Below are positions 10,866 to 18,882 of a stretch of DNA of 64,000 nt, piece after piece (position 1 is the stretch's first letter; every line of letters starts with the position of its first letter). Source of the DNA: Stenotrophomonas sp. 169 (lineage in GTDB: Bacteria; Pseudomonadota; Gammaproteobacteria; Xanthomonadales; Xanthomonadaceae); the NCBI RefSeq assembly GCF_014621775.1, contig NZ_CP061204.1, forward strand, positions 4,033,501 to 4,097,500, given 5' to 3'. Made by a program: the position numbers and the translations under genes. Below the pieces are notes generated by a model, which was not told where the DNA came from, did no database searches, and saw only the letters and a list, made by a program, of their open reading frames with translations.

Positions 10866-10978
10866 TCCCCTTGGGGAGTAGCCGGTTTCCTGCTGCAGGA
10901 AACGCCCGTATCAACATGCTCGGCCAGTGCGCCGTGGTGCGGGCAACCATCATGGTTGGCGAGACCAGCGGTCCGCGT
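10866..10978 (+). ncRNA. yybP-ykoY manganese riboswitch
   Basis: The leader of mntP carries the conserved blocks of the yybP-ykoY aptamer in order: TTGGGGAGTAGCC (10871-10883), a hairpin, ATCAACATGCTCGGCC (10910-10925), and after a variable stem the block TTGGCGAGACCAGCGG (10956-10971). These riboswitches bind Mn2+ and turn on exporters such as MntP. The boundaries are approximate. A weak TAAGCT -10-like site lies at 10855-10860, which would place the transcription start close to the aptamer. Confidence 0.9.
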
Positions 10979-10983
10979 GCGCA

Positions 10984-11038
10984 ACGACAGGTTGGGCGCG
11001 AGCGCGGGCCGTGCGTCCGTCTTCGCCCGACCTGTCGT
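10984..11038 (+). promoter_or_regulatory. Expression-platform hairpin of the mntP riboswitch
   Basis: A 15-bp stem with one G-U pair, arms 10984-10998 and 11024-11038 (ACGACAGGT pairs with ACCTGTCGT at the base), lies right after the aptamer and ends 7 nt before the mntP start codon. No T-run follows it, so translational control by covering the ribosome binding region fits better than termination. Confidence 0.6.
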
Positions 11039-11045
11039 GAACCTC

Positions 11046-11621
11046 ATGTCCCCTCTTTCGATCCTCCTGATCGGCTTCGCCATGTCCACCGATGCCTTCG
11101 CCGCCGCCATCGGCAAGGGCGCCGCCATGCGCAAACCGGTGTTCCGCGATGCACTGCGTGCGGGCCTGATCTTTGGCGTCATCGAAGCCATCACCCCGGT
11201 GATCGGCTGGCTGATCGGCCGCGTCGCGCTGGAATACGTGGAGGCCTATGACCACTGGATCGCGTTCGGCCTGCTGTCTGCGCTCGGTCTGCACATGGTC
11301 GTGGCCGGCCTGCGGCCCGAAGACGAGTCCGAAGACGAAGATCCCTCGCGCCACCAAGGATTCTGGCATCTGGCCGTGACCGGTTTTGCCACCAGCATCG
11401 ACGCGATGGCGGTCGGCATCGGGCTTGCCTTCATGGATGTGCATATCGGTGTCATGGCACTGGTCATCGGCCTGTGCACGCTGACCATGGTCACCGCAGG
11501 CATCATGCTCGGCCGGGTGCTGGGCAGCCTGATCGGCAAGCGTGCGGAGATCATTGGTGGCGTGATCCTGATGATCATCGGCAGCACGATTCTGTACGAG
11601 CACCTGAGCGGGGCGGCATGA
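11046..11621 (+). CDS. mntP: MntP manganese exporter
   Basis: A 191-residue inner-membrane protein with six transmembrane segments that exports Mn2+. It has the duplicated family motifs with conserved aspartates: [13 protein letters not shown] (D16) in the first half and [11 protein letters not shown] in the second. A charged, acidic cytoplasmic stretch ([13 protein letters not shown]) separates the halves. The start at 11046 follows the riboswitch and its hairpin directly, and there is no strong Shine-Dalgarno motif, consistent with control through leader structure. Confidence 0.95.
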   Translation: MSPLSILLIGFAMSTDAFAAAIGKGAAMRKPVFRDALRAGLIFGVIEAITPVIGWLIGRVALEYVEAYDHWIAFGLLSALGLHMVVAGLRPEDESEDEDPSRHQGFWHLAVTGFATSIDAMAVGIGLAFMDVHIGVMALVIGLCTLTMVTAGIMLGRVLGSLIGKRAEIIGGVILMIIGSTILYEHLSGAA

Positions 11622-11645
11622 CGCGGCACTCGGTACGGCGTCGCC

Positions 11646-12509
11646 TCACTCCCACCATCGCCCGGGTCGGTCACGGTTGGTGCAGCGCCGGCGGACGGTG
11701 ACCGGCGGCTCGGTCGAGGGCTGGTAGCAGTCGGCCAGGGTCCGGTGGTGCGGGGTGTCAGCTGCCTCAACGCCCTCTGATCCGGCCGCGTGCGGGTCCA
11801 GGTCGACCGGCACGGCCGCGCCTGCTCTACGCAGCGGGCCGCTGATGTACGTACAGCGGTGCTCATTGAACAATGGCTCCGGCGAGACATGCCGCCTGAG
11901 GACGTCCTCCATCACGTCACGTGAGATACAGTCGACCGCCGCAATGTAGTACCGGCCGCGCTCCGGCTGCAGGAACAGCAGCGGGCCATGTCCGATGCAC
12001 TCGGCACGGCAGAAGTCGGCGATGCGTTCAAGCGCCTCGTCATCACAGTGCAGGACGCGCTCGGCGCAGTAGGCGCTGAAGTGAGCCGTCATCTGCGCTG
12101 CCAGGACTTCGATGCACGTATAGACATGCCGCAACCGCTTGTCGTCGGAGGCGGTGATGCGTTCGCGCTGCAACCATGCGCGCATCTTCGGGTAGCGGTT
12201 CAGCGTTTGCCACTGATGCTGCTGGCTGGCCTCGATGGTCGCCTGGTCCAGTGAGAACTGATGGGATATCGCGCCCATCGCCGCCCCCACCACGGCATCG
12301 CCCACCAGCCGGGCGCTGCCGTGGCACATCCATGACATGCCAGCACCCAGCGCACCCCCGACGGTGGCCGCCAGCACCGGCGCTGCAGGCGATTGGACCG
12401 GCAGGTTGAGCACCACGTGCAGTGCGCTCCCCAGCGCGCAACCGGCGTCGCGGACGCGCCCCAGCGCGACAGACGGGACAGCGTGGGAAACAGGAGGAAC
12501 AGTCAGCAT
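11646..12509 (-). CDS. Cys-rich protein of unknown function with Gly/Ala membrane segments
   Basis: A 287-residue protein that I do not recognise. There is no Sec signal peptide. Residues about 37-62 and 68-84 form two Gly/Ala-rich hydrophobic segments (AATVGGALGAGMSWM and VVGAAMGAIS), followed by a hydrophilic, largely helical region and a Pro/Arg-rich tail. It contains about 11 cysteines, unusual for its neighbours. Transcription is opposite to mntP, with which it converges, and it is 94 nt downstream of the sensor kinase gene. A weak GCAGGTG lies upstream of the ATG at 12509. A membrane-inserting secreted protein is one possibility, but nothing in the sequence proves export. Confidence 0.6.
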   Translation of the reverse strand: MLTVPPVSHAVPSVALGRVRDAGCALGSALHVVLNLPVQSPAAPVLAATVGGALGAGMSWMCHGSARLVGDAVVGAAMGAISHQFSLDQATIEASQQHQWQTLNRYPKMRAWLQRERITASDDKRLRHVYTCIEVLAAQMTAHFSAYCAERVLHCDDEALERIADFCRAECIGHGPLLFLQPERGRYYIAAVDCISRDVMEDVLRRHVSPEPLFNEHRCTYISGPLRRAGAAVPVDLDPHAAGSEGVEAADTPHHRTLADCYQPSTEPPVTVRRRCTNRDRPGRWWE

Positions 12510-12603
12510 GAAGCATCACCTGCGGGGAGGGGATGCTCTGGATACCGTGCCGGCACAGCGCCCGCCACCAGCCAGCGCGCATCGCGTCGAACGGCAGGGG
12601 ACG

Positions 12604-15600
12604 TCAGTCGCGCGGCGTCGCGTAGGCGGCCAGGAAGGCGCGCAGCGACGCAGGTTTGATCGGCTTGGTCAGCAGGCGATAACCCCGATCACGCGCCATC
12701 CGCTTCAGCTCATCGCGTCCATCGGCCGTCAGCAGCGCACCAGGCAGGTCACTGCCGGCGGCCTCGCGCAGTGCCACCAGCGTATCCAGCCCGTCCAGGC
12801 GATCGTGCAGGTGGTAATCCACCAGCATCACGTCCGGACGCTCGGCCACCTTCTGCAGCGCCTGGTCCACCGTGCTCGCCGTGATCACCTGCACCTGCCA
12901 TCGTCCCAGCAGCGCGCGCATGCCGTCGAGGATCTCTTCGTCGTTGTCCACGCACAGCACGCGCATGCCCGCCAGCGAGTCGGCGCGCACGGCCGGGATC
13001 GCTGCAGCCGCGGCGTCCAGCTCGCCCATCCCGTGCGTTGCGGCCACACGGGGCAGGGTGATGGAGAACATCGAGCCGCTGCCCACGCGGCTGCGCGCAT
13101 TCAAGCGATGGTCCAGCAGGCGGGAGATGCGCTGGCAGATCGACAGCCCCAGCCCAAGCCCCTGTTCACCCCAATCGAATGGCTGCTGGTAGCGATGGAA
13201 CTCATCGAAGATCTGCTGCATGTGATGTTCAGGGATGCCCGGGCCTGTATCCCACACCTGCAGCTCGATCTCGTCGCCGCGGTGGCGCACCGCCAACACG
13301 ATCCTGCCCTTGCGGGTGTAGCGCAGCGCGTTGGCGAGGAAATTCTGCATGACCCGGCGCAGCAGGCGACGATCACTGCGCACCCAGGCCGGCCGCGCGA
13401 ACAGGTCCAGGCGCAGGCCCCTCCCTGCAGCGACGGGAGAATACTGGGCAGCCAACTCACGCATCAAGGCACTGGCGTCGAAGTGGCTGATCACCGGATG
13501 CAGTCCACCGGCATCCAGCCGCGACACATCCAGCAGCCCGTCCAGCAGTTCCTCCGCCGCGCGCAGCGATGCATCCACGCGCTCGGCCAGATGACGCTGT
13601 TCTTCGTTGTTGTGGTGGCTCTCGCGCAGCGCCGACGCAAACAGCCGGGCAGCATTCAGCGGCTGCAACACGTCGTGGCTGATCGCTGCCAGGAAGCGCG
13701 TCTTCGACTGCTGCGCTGCTTCTGCGGCGTTTGATCGCTCCGCGACACGCTGCTCCAGCGTCTCGTTGGCCTCCAACAGCGCTTTTTCCGCGTGCTTGTA
13801 ATCGGTGATGTCGTTGTAGCTGGTGACATAGCCGCCGCCGGGCAACGCCTGGCCCCGCATCTCGATCACCTTGCCGTCGCTGCGGGTGCGTTCGAACACG
13901 TGCGGTGAACCGGCCCGCATGTAGCGGATGCGGCGACTGATCTGCTGCTCGATGTCCCCCTCGCCCAGCTCTCCACGTTCGGCGTTGTACCGGATCAGGT
14001 CAGCGACCGGGCGACCCACATACAGCATGCCATCGGGGTAGCCGAACATATCCTGGTAACGCCGGTTCCACGCGGTCAGGCGCATGTCCGGGTCGACCAC
14101 GCTGACCCCGGCGCTGATGTTCTCCAGCGTGGTGGACAGGATCTCCCGATTGAAGCGGAGCTCCTGGCCGGCTTCATCCAACACCGCCACGACTTCGCCC
14201 AGGTCCATGCCGGAGCCACGCAGCAGGCTGGTCAGCAACAGGCGTGCGGAGGCCGCGCCGATGGAGGCGGCCAGCAGGCGTTCGGTGAACTGCACCCACG
14301 GCCGATCGGCAGGCACCTGGGTCTGCAGCTCGCGGCCCAGCGACTGCGCCTGCTCGAAGAAGGATCGCCGCGCATGGCGCTCGCCCACCACGCGCGATGC
14401 CAGCGCCAGCAGATCGCCCACATGTACGTGACCCGGCCATCCACTGGCCACCGAGGGGCGCTGCGCGTACGGATCCAGGAAGGGCGCCGCACGCAGGCGC
14501 TCATCCACGCTCGGCCGCCAACGCGCCGATACCAGCATCATCGTGCCCGCGTTGACCAGTAGCGACCAGAAGGTGCCGTGAGTCAGGGGATCCCACCCGT
14601 TCATGCCGAACAACTGCTGCGGACGCAGCCACGCCACCCCGAAAGGACCTTCCGCCAGCCAGCCGGTATCCAGCCATCCCGCTTGGGTCAGTGCAGGCAG
14701 CAGCAGGGTGTAGACCCATGTGGCGAAGCCAAGCACGATGCCGGTCTCGACGCCGCGGCGGCTGGCGCCGCGCCAGTACAAGCCACCGATCAGCCCCGGC
14801 GCGAACTGGGCGACAGCGGCGAACGCCATCAGACCGTAGGAGGCCAGGGAATTGTCGTTACCGCTGCTGCGGTAGTAGCTGTACGCGATCAGTGCCAGCA
14901 GCAGGATGGCGAGGCGGCGTATCCACAGGACGCGCGAGGCGACGTCGGCCGCTTCACCGGTATCGCCACTGCGCCGCAGTAGTACCGGCATCACCAGATC
15001 GTTGCTGATCATCGTCGCCAGCGCGATCGAGGACACGATGACCATGCCGGTGGCCGCCGAAAAGCCGCCGATGTACGCGATCAACGCCAGGACGTTGCGC
15101 CCTTCGTGCAGCGGTAGTGCCAGCACCATCGCATCGTCGGCTACCGAGCCGCCGGTGCCGAACAGGGTCACGCCCGCAGTAGCGATGGGAATCACCATGG
15201 CCGAGATCACCACCAGGTAGCCACCGAACATCCAGCGCGCGCGACGCACGTCGCGTACATCGCCGCACTCCACCACGGCCACGTGGAACTGGCGTGGCAG
15301 GCAGACGATGGCCAGGAAACTGAGCAGGGTCTGCGAGATGAAGCCAACCGGCGGCAGCGAGGTGAACAGGGTGTGCGCCGACTCGACCACCGCATTGGTG
15401 CGTTCGCTCAGCCATACATAGGCGAAGATGCCGAGCGCCACCATCGCCAGCAGCTTGATCACCGATTCCAGCGCGATGGCCAGCATCATGCCGTGGTGAT
15501 GTTCGGTGGCGTCCACCTGGCGCGTGCCGAATAGGGTGGCGAACAGGGCCATCAACAGGGCCACGTAAAGCGCGGGATCACTGAAGTAGCCCGTCGGCCC

Positions 15601-16047
15601 GCTGTCGCCGGTGAGCACCTGCAGGCTCATCGCCACGGCTTTGTACTGCAGTGCCAGGTAAGGGACCACGCCGATCAGCGCGATGATCGCGACCAAGGCG
15701 GCCAGACGGCGCGAGCGACCGAACCGCGACGAGATGAAGTCGGCGATGGAGACGACGTTCTGGCTGCGCGCCACCAGCGCCAGGCGCTCGATGATGCGCC
15801 AGCCGAACAGCATCATCAGCAACGGACCGATGTAGATCGACAGATAGCCAACGCCACTTCGGACGGCTGTCCCCACCGCGCCATAGAAGGTCCACGACGA
15901 GCAGTACACCGCCAGCGCCAGGCTGTACACCACCGGCCGCAGCCACGGGCGGTCCGGGTACAGCGGGCGTCGGTCACCCCACCACGCCACGCCGAACAGC
16001 AGCGCAGCATAGGCAACCGAGACCAGCAGCAGGATCCAGCTCGACAC
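12604..16047 (-). CDS. CrbS-like hybrid sensor kinase fused to a sodium/solute symporter domain
   Basis: A 1147-residue inner-membrane sensor. Residues 1 to about 500 form a PutP-like sodium:solute symporter domain with around 13 membrane segments. A PAS domain follows (about 620-740, DMRLTAWNRRYQDMFGYP), then a histidine kinase with H791 in AISHDVLQPLN and an ATPase domain (DTGPGIP, GLGLGLS), and a C-terminal receiver domain with D1077 in MLVDYHLHDRLDG. This architecture matches CrbS/MxtR, partner of CrbR in the acetate switch. The start at 16047 is a GTG without an obvious Shine-Dalgarno site, so it may be slightly misplaced. The gene is separated from its likely partner regulator by mntP and an orphan gene. 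Confidence 0.88.
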   Translation of the reverse strand: MSSWILLLVSVAYAALLFGVAWWGDRRPLYPDRPWLRPVVYSLALAVYCSSWTFYGAVGTAVRSGVGYLSIYIGPLLMMLFGWRIIERLALVARSQNVVSIADFISSRFGRSRRLAALVAIIALIGVVPYLALQYKAVAMSLQVLTGDSGPTGYFSDPALYVALLMALFATLFGTRQVDATEHHHGMMLAIALESVIKLLAMVALGIFAYVWLSERTNAVVESAHTLFTSLPPVGFISQTLLSFLAIVCLPRQFHVAVVECGDVRDVRRARWMFGGYLVVISAMVIPIATAGVTLFGTGGSVADDAMVLALPLHEGRNVLALIAYIGGFSAATGMVIVSSIALATMISNDLVMPVLLRRSGDTGEAADVASRVLWIRRLAILLLALIAYSYYRSSGNDNSLASYGLMAFAAVAQFAPGLIGGLYWRGASRRGVETGIVLGFATWVYTLLLPALTQAGWLDTGWLAEGPFGVAWLRPQQLFGMNGWDPLTHGTFWSLLVNAGTMMLVSARWRPSVDERLRAAPFLDPYAQRPSVASGWPGHVHVGDLLALASRVVGERHARRSFFEQAQSLGRELQTQVPADRPWVQFTERLLAASIGAASARLLLTSLLRGSGMDLGEVVAVLDEAGQELRFNREILSTTLENISAGVSVVDPDMRLTAWNRRYQDMFGYPDGMLYVGRPVADLIRYNAERGELGEGDIEQQISRRIRYMRAGSPHVFERTRSDGKVIEMRGQALPGGGYVTSYNDITDYKHAEKALLEANETLEQRVAERSNAAEAAQQSKTRFLAAISHDVLQPLNAARLFASALRESHHNNEEQRHLAERVDASLRAAEELLDGLLDVSRLDAGGLHPVISHFDASALMRELAAQYSPVAAGRGLRLDLFARPAWVRSDRRLLRRVMQNFLANALRYTRKGRIVLAVRHRGDEIELQVWDTGPGIPEHHMQQIFDEFHRYQQPFDWGEQGLGLGLSICQRISRLLDHRLNARSRVGSGSMFSITLPRVAATHGMGELDAAAAAIPAVRADSLAGMRVLCVDNDEEILDGMRALLGRWQVQVITASTVDQALQKVAERPDVMLVDYHLHDRLDGLDTLVALREAAGSDLPGALLTADGRDELKRMARDRGYRLLTKPIKPASLRAFLAAYATPRD

Positions 16048-16169
16048 CAGGGGCTCGTCGTCCAGCGGAGAAGTGCCGCCCAGTGTAGAGCGTTACGCGG
16101 CCATCGTCCGATGGACAGCGGCGCGCTCGAGGATGGCCGTGGTGCAGGGCATCACGGCCATTCATCCGC

Positions 16170-18320
16170 TCACCCCTCGGCCGGCACGCCCATCTCCTGC
16201 AGCAGTGCAGGTGCCGGGTAGACCTTGGCCAACAGCCAGCGCAGGTAACGCATGTCTACGTGCACGGCGCGCTTGTAGCGCGGATCGAACCACCAGCTGG
16301 CACTGACCGACTCCCAGTTGCTGTCGAAGTTGAGCCCGATCAGCTCGCCCTTGGCATTGAGCACCGGTGAGCCGGAATTGCCGCCGGTGGTATCCAGGTT
16401 GGTCAGGAAGTTGACCGTCTGCGTGCCCAGCGCCGGATCGACAGTGCCAGCGAAATCTCCCTTGGCAATGGCGGCCAGCAGCGGCTTGGGTGCATCGAAC
16501 GGATACGCATTGGTGTTCTTTTCCACGATCCCGGCCACGGTGGTCACCGGATCGAAATGCACACCGTCGCGGGGGCTCAGCGATTCCACCTTGCCATAGC
16601 TGATGCGCAGTGTACGGTTGGCATCGGGATACACCGCCCTGCCCTGTTTCGCCCGCCATGCGAACAAGGCCTGCATGTAGGCCGGGCGCAGGCGCAACTG
16701 CTCACCTTCGCGCGCCTTGGTCTGGTCTTCCAGGCGCAGCTGCGCGGCCACCAGCGGCGTGGCCAGCGCCAGCAGCGGATCGGCGGCGAGGGGCTTGCCC
16801 TCCCGGGCGGCGGCGAAGCGGGACAGGCGCTCGCCCTCCTCACCCAGTGCCGTGCGCGCGTATACCGCTTCAAGCGCCTTGGCCAATGCCTCCGGCGTGC
16901 GCCCGAAGGCAGCGTCGAATTCCGGTACGCGCTGTGCATCGGGCAACTGCTGGTAGCGGCCCAGCAGATGCGCCAGCAGCGCCTTTTCCACGCCCGGCAC
17001 GTAGCGACGCTGGACCTGCTTGAGCACCCCTTCGATGAGCGCCTGATCGCGCTGCTGGTAGCCGGTCTCGCGCAGTGCGTCGGGCTTGGCCGATTCGATC
17101 CGCAGGCGTTCCAGCAGCAGCGCCGAGCGCAACAGTTGACTCTGCGCGGTCAGTTGATCGAGCAGCAGGTTGCGCTCACCGACCGCCGCGCCCTGCGACA
17201 GCGTGGTCAGCAGGGTGCGGATGTCGGTGTTGTACTTCGTATCGGTATTGGCCAGCATCGCCTGCTCATCGGCAGCACGCTGCGCCTTGGCATCGCTGCG
17301 CAGCAGGCCTTCCAGCTCACCCGCTGCCCGCTTGCGGTTGTTCTTCAGCGACTGCAACTGCGCCGCATAGCGCGTACGCGCCTGAGCATCGTCCGCGGTG
17401 GCCGCCTCGATGGTGTCGATCATCTGCTGGAACAGCGCGACGCGGCGCGGCAGCACGCTGTCGATCTGGCTGGCGAACTCCGCTGCCGTGCGGTGCCGGT
17501 AGGTGATGCCCGGATAGCCGGCCAGCATGGCGAAATCGCCGGCCTTGGGGCCATCGACCGACATCGTCAGATGAGCCGGGGGCTGATAGGGCACGTTGTC
17601 GGGGCTGTAAGGCGCCGGCTTGCCGTCCTTGCCGACATAGGCACGCAGCAGCGTGAAATCACCCGTGTGCCGCGGCCACATGAAGTTGTCGATTTCATCG
17701 CCATAGTTGCCGATGGCGCGCGGCGGCGCGTAGACCAGGCGCACGTCGCTGAGTTCCAGCTGAGAGATCCGGTAGAAATCCGTGCCGTAGTACATGTCCG
17801 CTACCGAGCAGCGCACGCTGCCCGCGCGCTCGCAGTCGGCCACGATCTGCTTGCTCGCTGCATCCACCGCATCGAAGTAGGCACGGCCGGTCTTGCCCTT
17901 CGCCTGGGCCAGCACCTGGTCGGTGACCTTGTCGAAGCCCACGGTGACCAGCACCCGGAAATCCGGGTTCGACGGCCGTTCGTCCGTTCGTCCCTTGGCA
18001 ATGAACCCTTCGCCGATCAGGTCGTGGTCCGGTGTGGTGTTGTACTGGATCACGCCCATCGCCACGTGGTGGTTGGTCAGCAGCAGGCCATCGGGTGATA
18101 CGAAGGAACCGGTGCCGCCACCTGCACGCACTACCGCGCTGAGCGGTGGTGCGGTGACGTTGGCCAGATCCTGCGGGTCACCCTTGAACCCGGCCGCTTT
18201 CAGTGGCTTGGCCAGCGTCGGCAACTGCGTCGGCATCCACATTCCTTCGTCGGCGTGGGCTGCCGCGGCCAGGCTCAGGCCAAGCGCCAAGGAGGCGGGG
18301 AGGGATTTCCGAATGGGCAT
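16170..18320 (-). CDS. S46-family dipeptidyl-peptidase (DPP7/DPP11/DAP BII-like)
   Basis: A 716-residue periplasmic serine exopeptidase with a signal peptide (SLALGLSLAAAAHA). The S46 chymotrypsin-like catalytic set is present: H85 in LLTNHHVA, D222 in WPRHTGDF and S649 in TGGNSGSP. The large helical domain between the halves blocks the substrate N-terminus in this family. These enzymes remove dipeptides from peptides in non-fermenting, peptide-eating bacteria such as Pseudoxanthomonas. I could not decide DPP7 versus DPP11 specificity, since it depends on one S1-pocket residue I cannot place without an alignment. Start at 18320 gives a proper signal peptide. Confidence 0.9.
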   Translation of the reverse strand: MPIRKSLPASLALGLSLAAAAHADEGMWMPTQLPTLAKPLKAAGFKGDPQDLANVTAPPLSAVVRAGGGTGSFVSPDGLLLTNHHVAMGVIQYNTTPDHDLIGEGFIAKGRTDERPSNPDFRVLVTVGFDKVTDQVLAQAKGKTGRAYFDAVDAASKQIVADCERAGSVRCSVADMYYGTDFYRISQLELSDVRLVYAPPRAIGNYGDEIDNFMWPRHTGDFTLLRAYVGKDGKPAPYSPDNVPYQPPAHLTMSVDGPKAGDFAMLAGYPGITYRHRTAAEFASQIDSVLPRRVALFQQMIDTIEAATADDAQARTRYAAQLQSLKNNRKRAAGELEGLLRSDAKAQRAADEQAMLANTDTKYNTDIRTLLTTLSQGAAVGERNLLLDQLTAQSQLLRSALLLERLRIESAKPDALRETGYQQRDQALIEGVLKQVQRRYVPGVEKALLAHLLGRYQQLPDAQRVPEFDAAFGRTPEALAKALEAVYARTALGEEGERLSRFAAAREGKPLAADPLLALATPLVAAQLRLEDQTKAREGEQLRLRPAYMQALFAWRAKQGRAVYPDANRTLRISYGKVESLSPRDGVHFDPVTTVAGIVEKNTNAYPFDAPKPLLAAIAKGDFAGTVDPALGTQTVNFLTNLDTTGGNSGSPVLNAKGELIGLNFDSNWESVSASWWFDPRYKRAVHVDMRYLRWLLAKVYPAPALLQEMGVPAEG

Positions 18321-18368
18321 GGCAACGTCCGGTGATGCGGGTCAGCGCACGACCTTAGCGTGCGTGGC

Positions 18369-18686
18369 TTACCCGGGCAACGTCTCACCGGTGGTGCGAT
18401 CACCTGAAGCGACTTTGATATCGACGTTGGGAAGCATGCGCGCGGCCTCGCGCAGCAGCCGCTGGCAGTTGCGGTCACACGGCGGCATGTCGCTGAAGGC
18501 ACGATGCTGCCGCGCACGGTGGTATCCAGTGCGCCGTTGCTCACGGCGTTGATCAGCTGCGCCACGCAACGCGCAGGCGCTCGCGCAGGGCATCGTGGCA
18601 TCGGCAGAAGACATCTGAAAGGGACGCGCAGGAACCGCTGCGCCTGCAGGCGACACGCGTGCAGGCAAGGAACAATCAAGGGACAT
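18369..18686 (-). pseudogene. Possible frameshifted remnant of a small secreted-protein gene
   Basis: Two reading frames join into one plausible protein. One frame reads VAQLINAVSNGALDTTVRG SIVP, and after a one-base shift near 18500 the other frame reads SDMPPCDRNCQRLLREAARM followed by LPNVDIKVASGD, ending at 18369. Each frame alone changes to an Arg/Cys-rich, non-protein-like sequence on the other side of that point. It occupies the 558-bp stretch between the peptidase and tamB that otherwise has no gene. Either the gene is broken or there is a sequencing error; I cannot name the family. Confidence 0.35.
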
Positions 18687-18821
18687 CGGGTGGACCAGGG
18701 GAGGTAAAGGGGCGGATAGTCCACGCCGCCGATCTTCACCCGGACCGTTGCTCTGGCTGTTTCACGGATGATGCATTTCCGACTCGCATACGGCTGCCGG
18801 AAAGCTGCAGTTCACACTGTT

Positions 18822-18882
18822 CCGCCAGCCCACACGGGGTGCGCTGGCGGGTTCGGTGACGCCCGTGATGTCAGGGCGTCAC
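18822..18882 (-). other. Two inverted repeats at the 3' end of tamB
   Basis: Arms GTGACGCCC (18856-18864) and GGGCGTCAC (18874-18882) enclose a 9-nt loop and cover the tamB stop codon. A second hairpin with arms CCGCCAGC (18822-18829) and GCTGGCGG (18843-18850) follows. No T-run follows on the minus strand, so they may stabilise the mRNA end rather than act as a classical terminator. Confidence 0.4.

Noticed and set aside
18822-18882. Classical terminator after tamB
   Set aside because: Two good hairpins are there, but neither is followed by a T-run on the transcribed strand.
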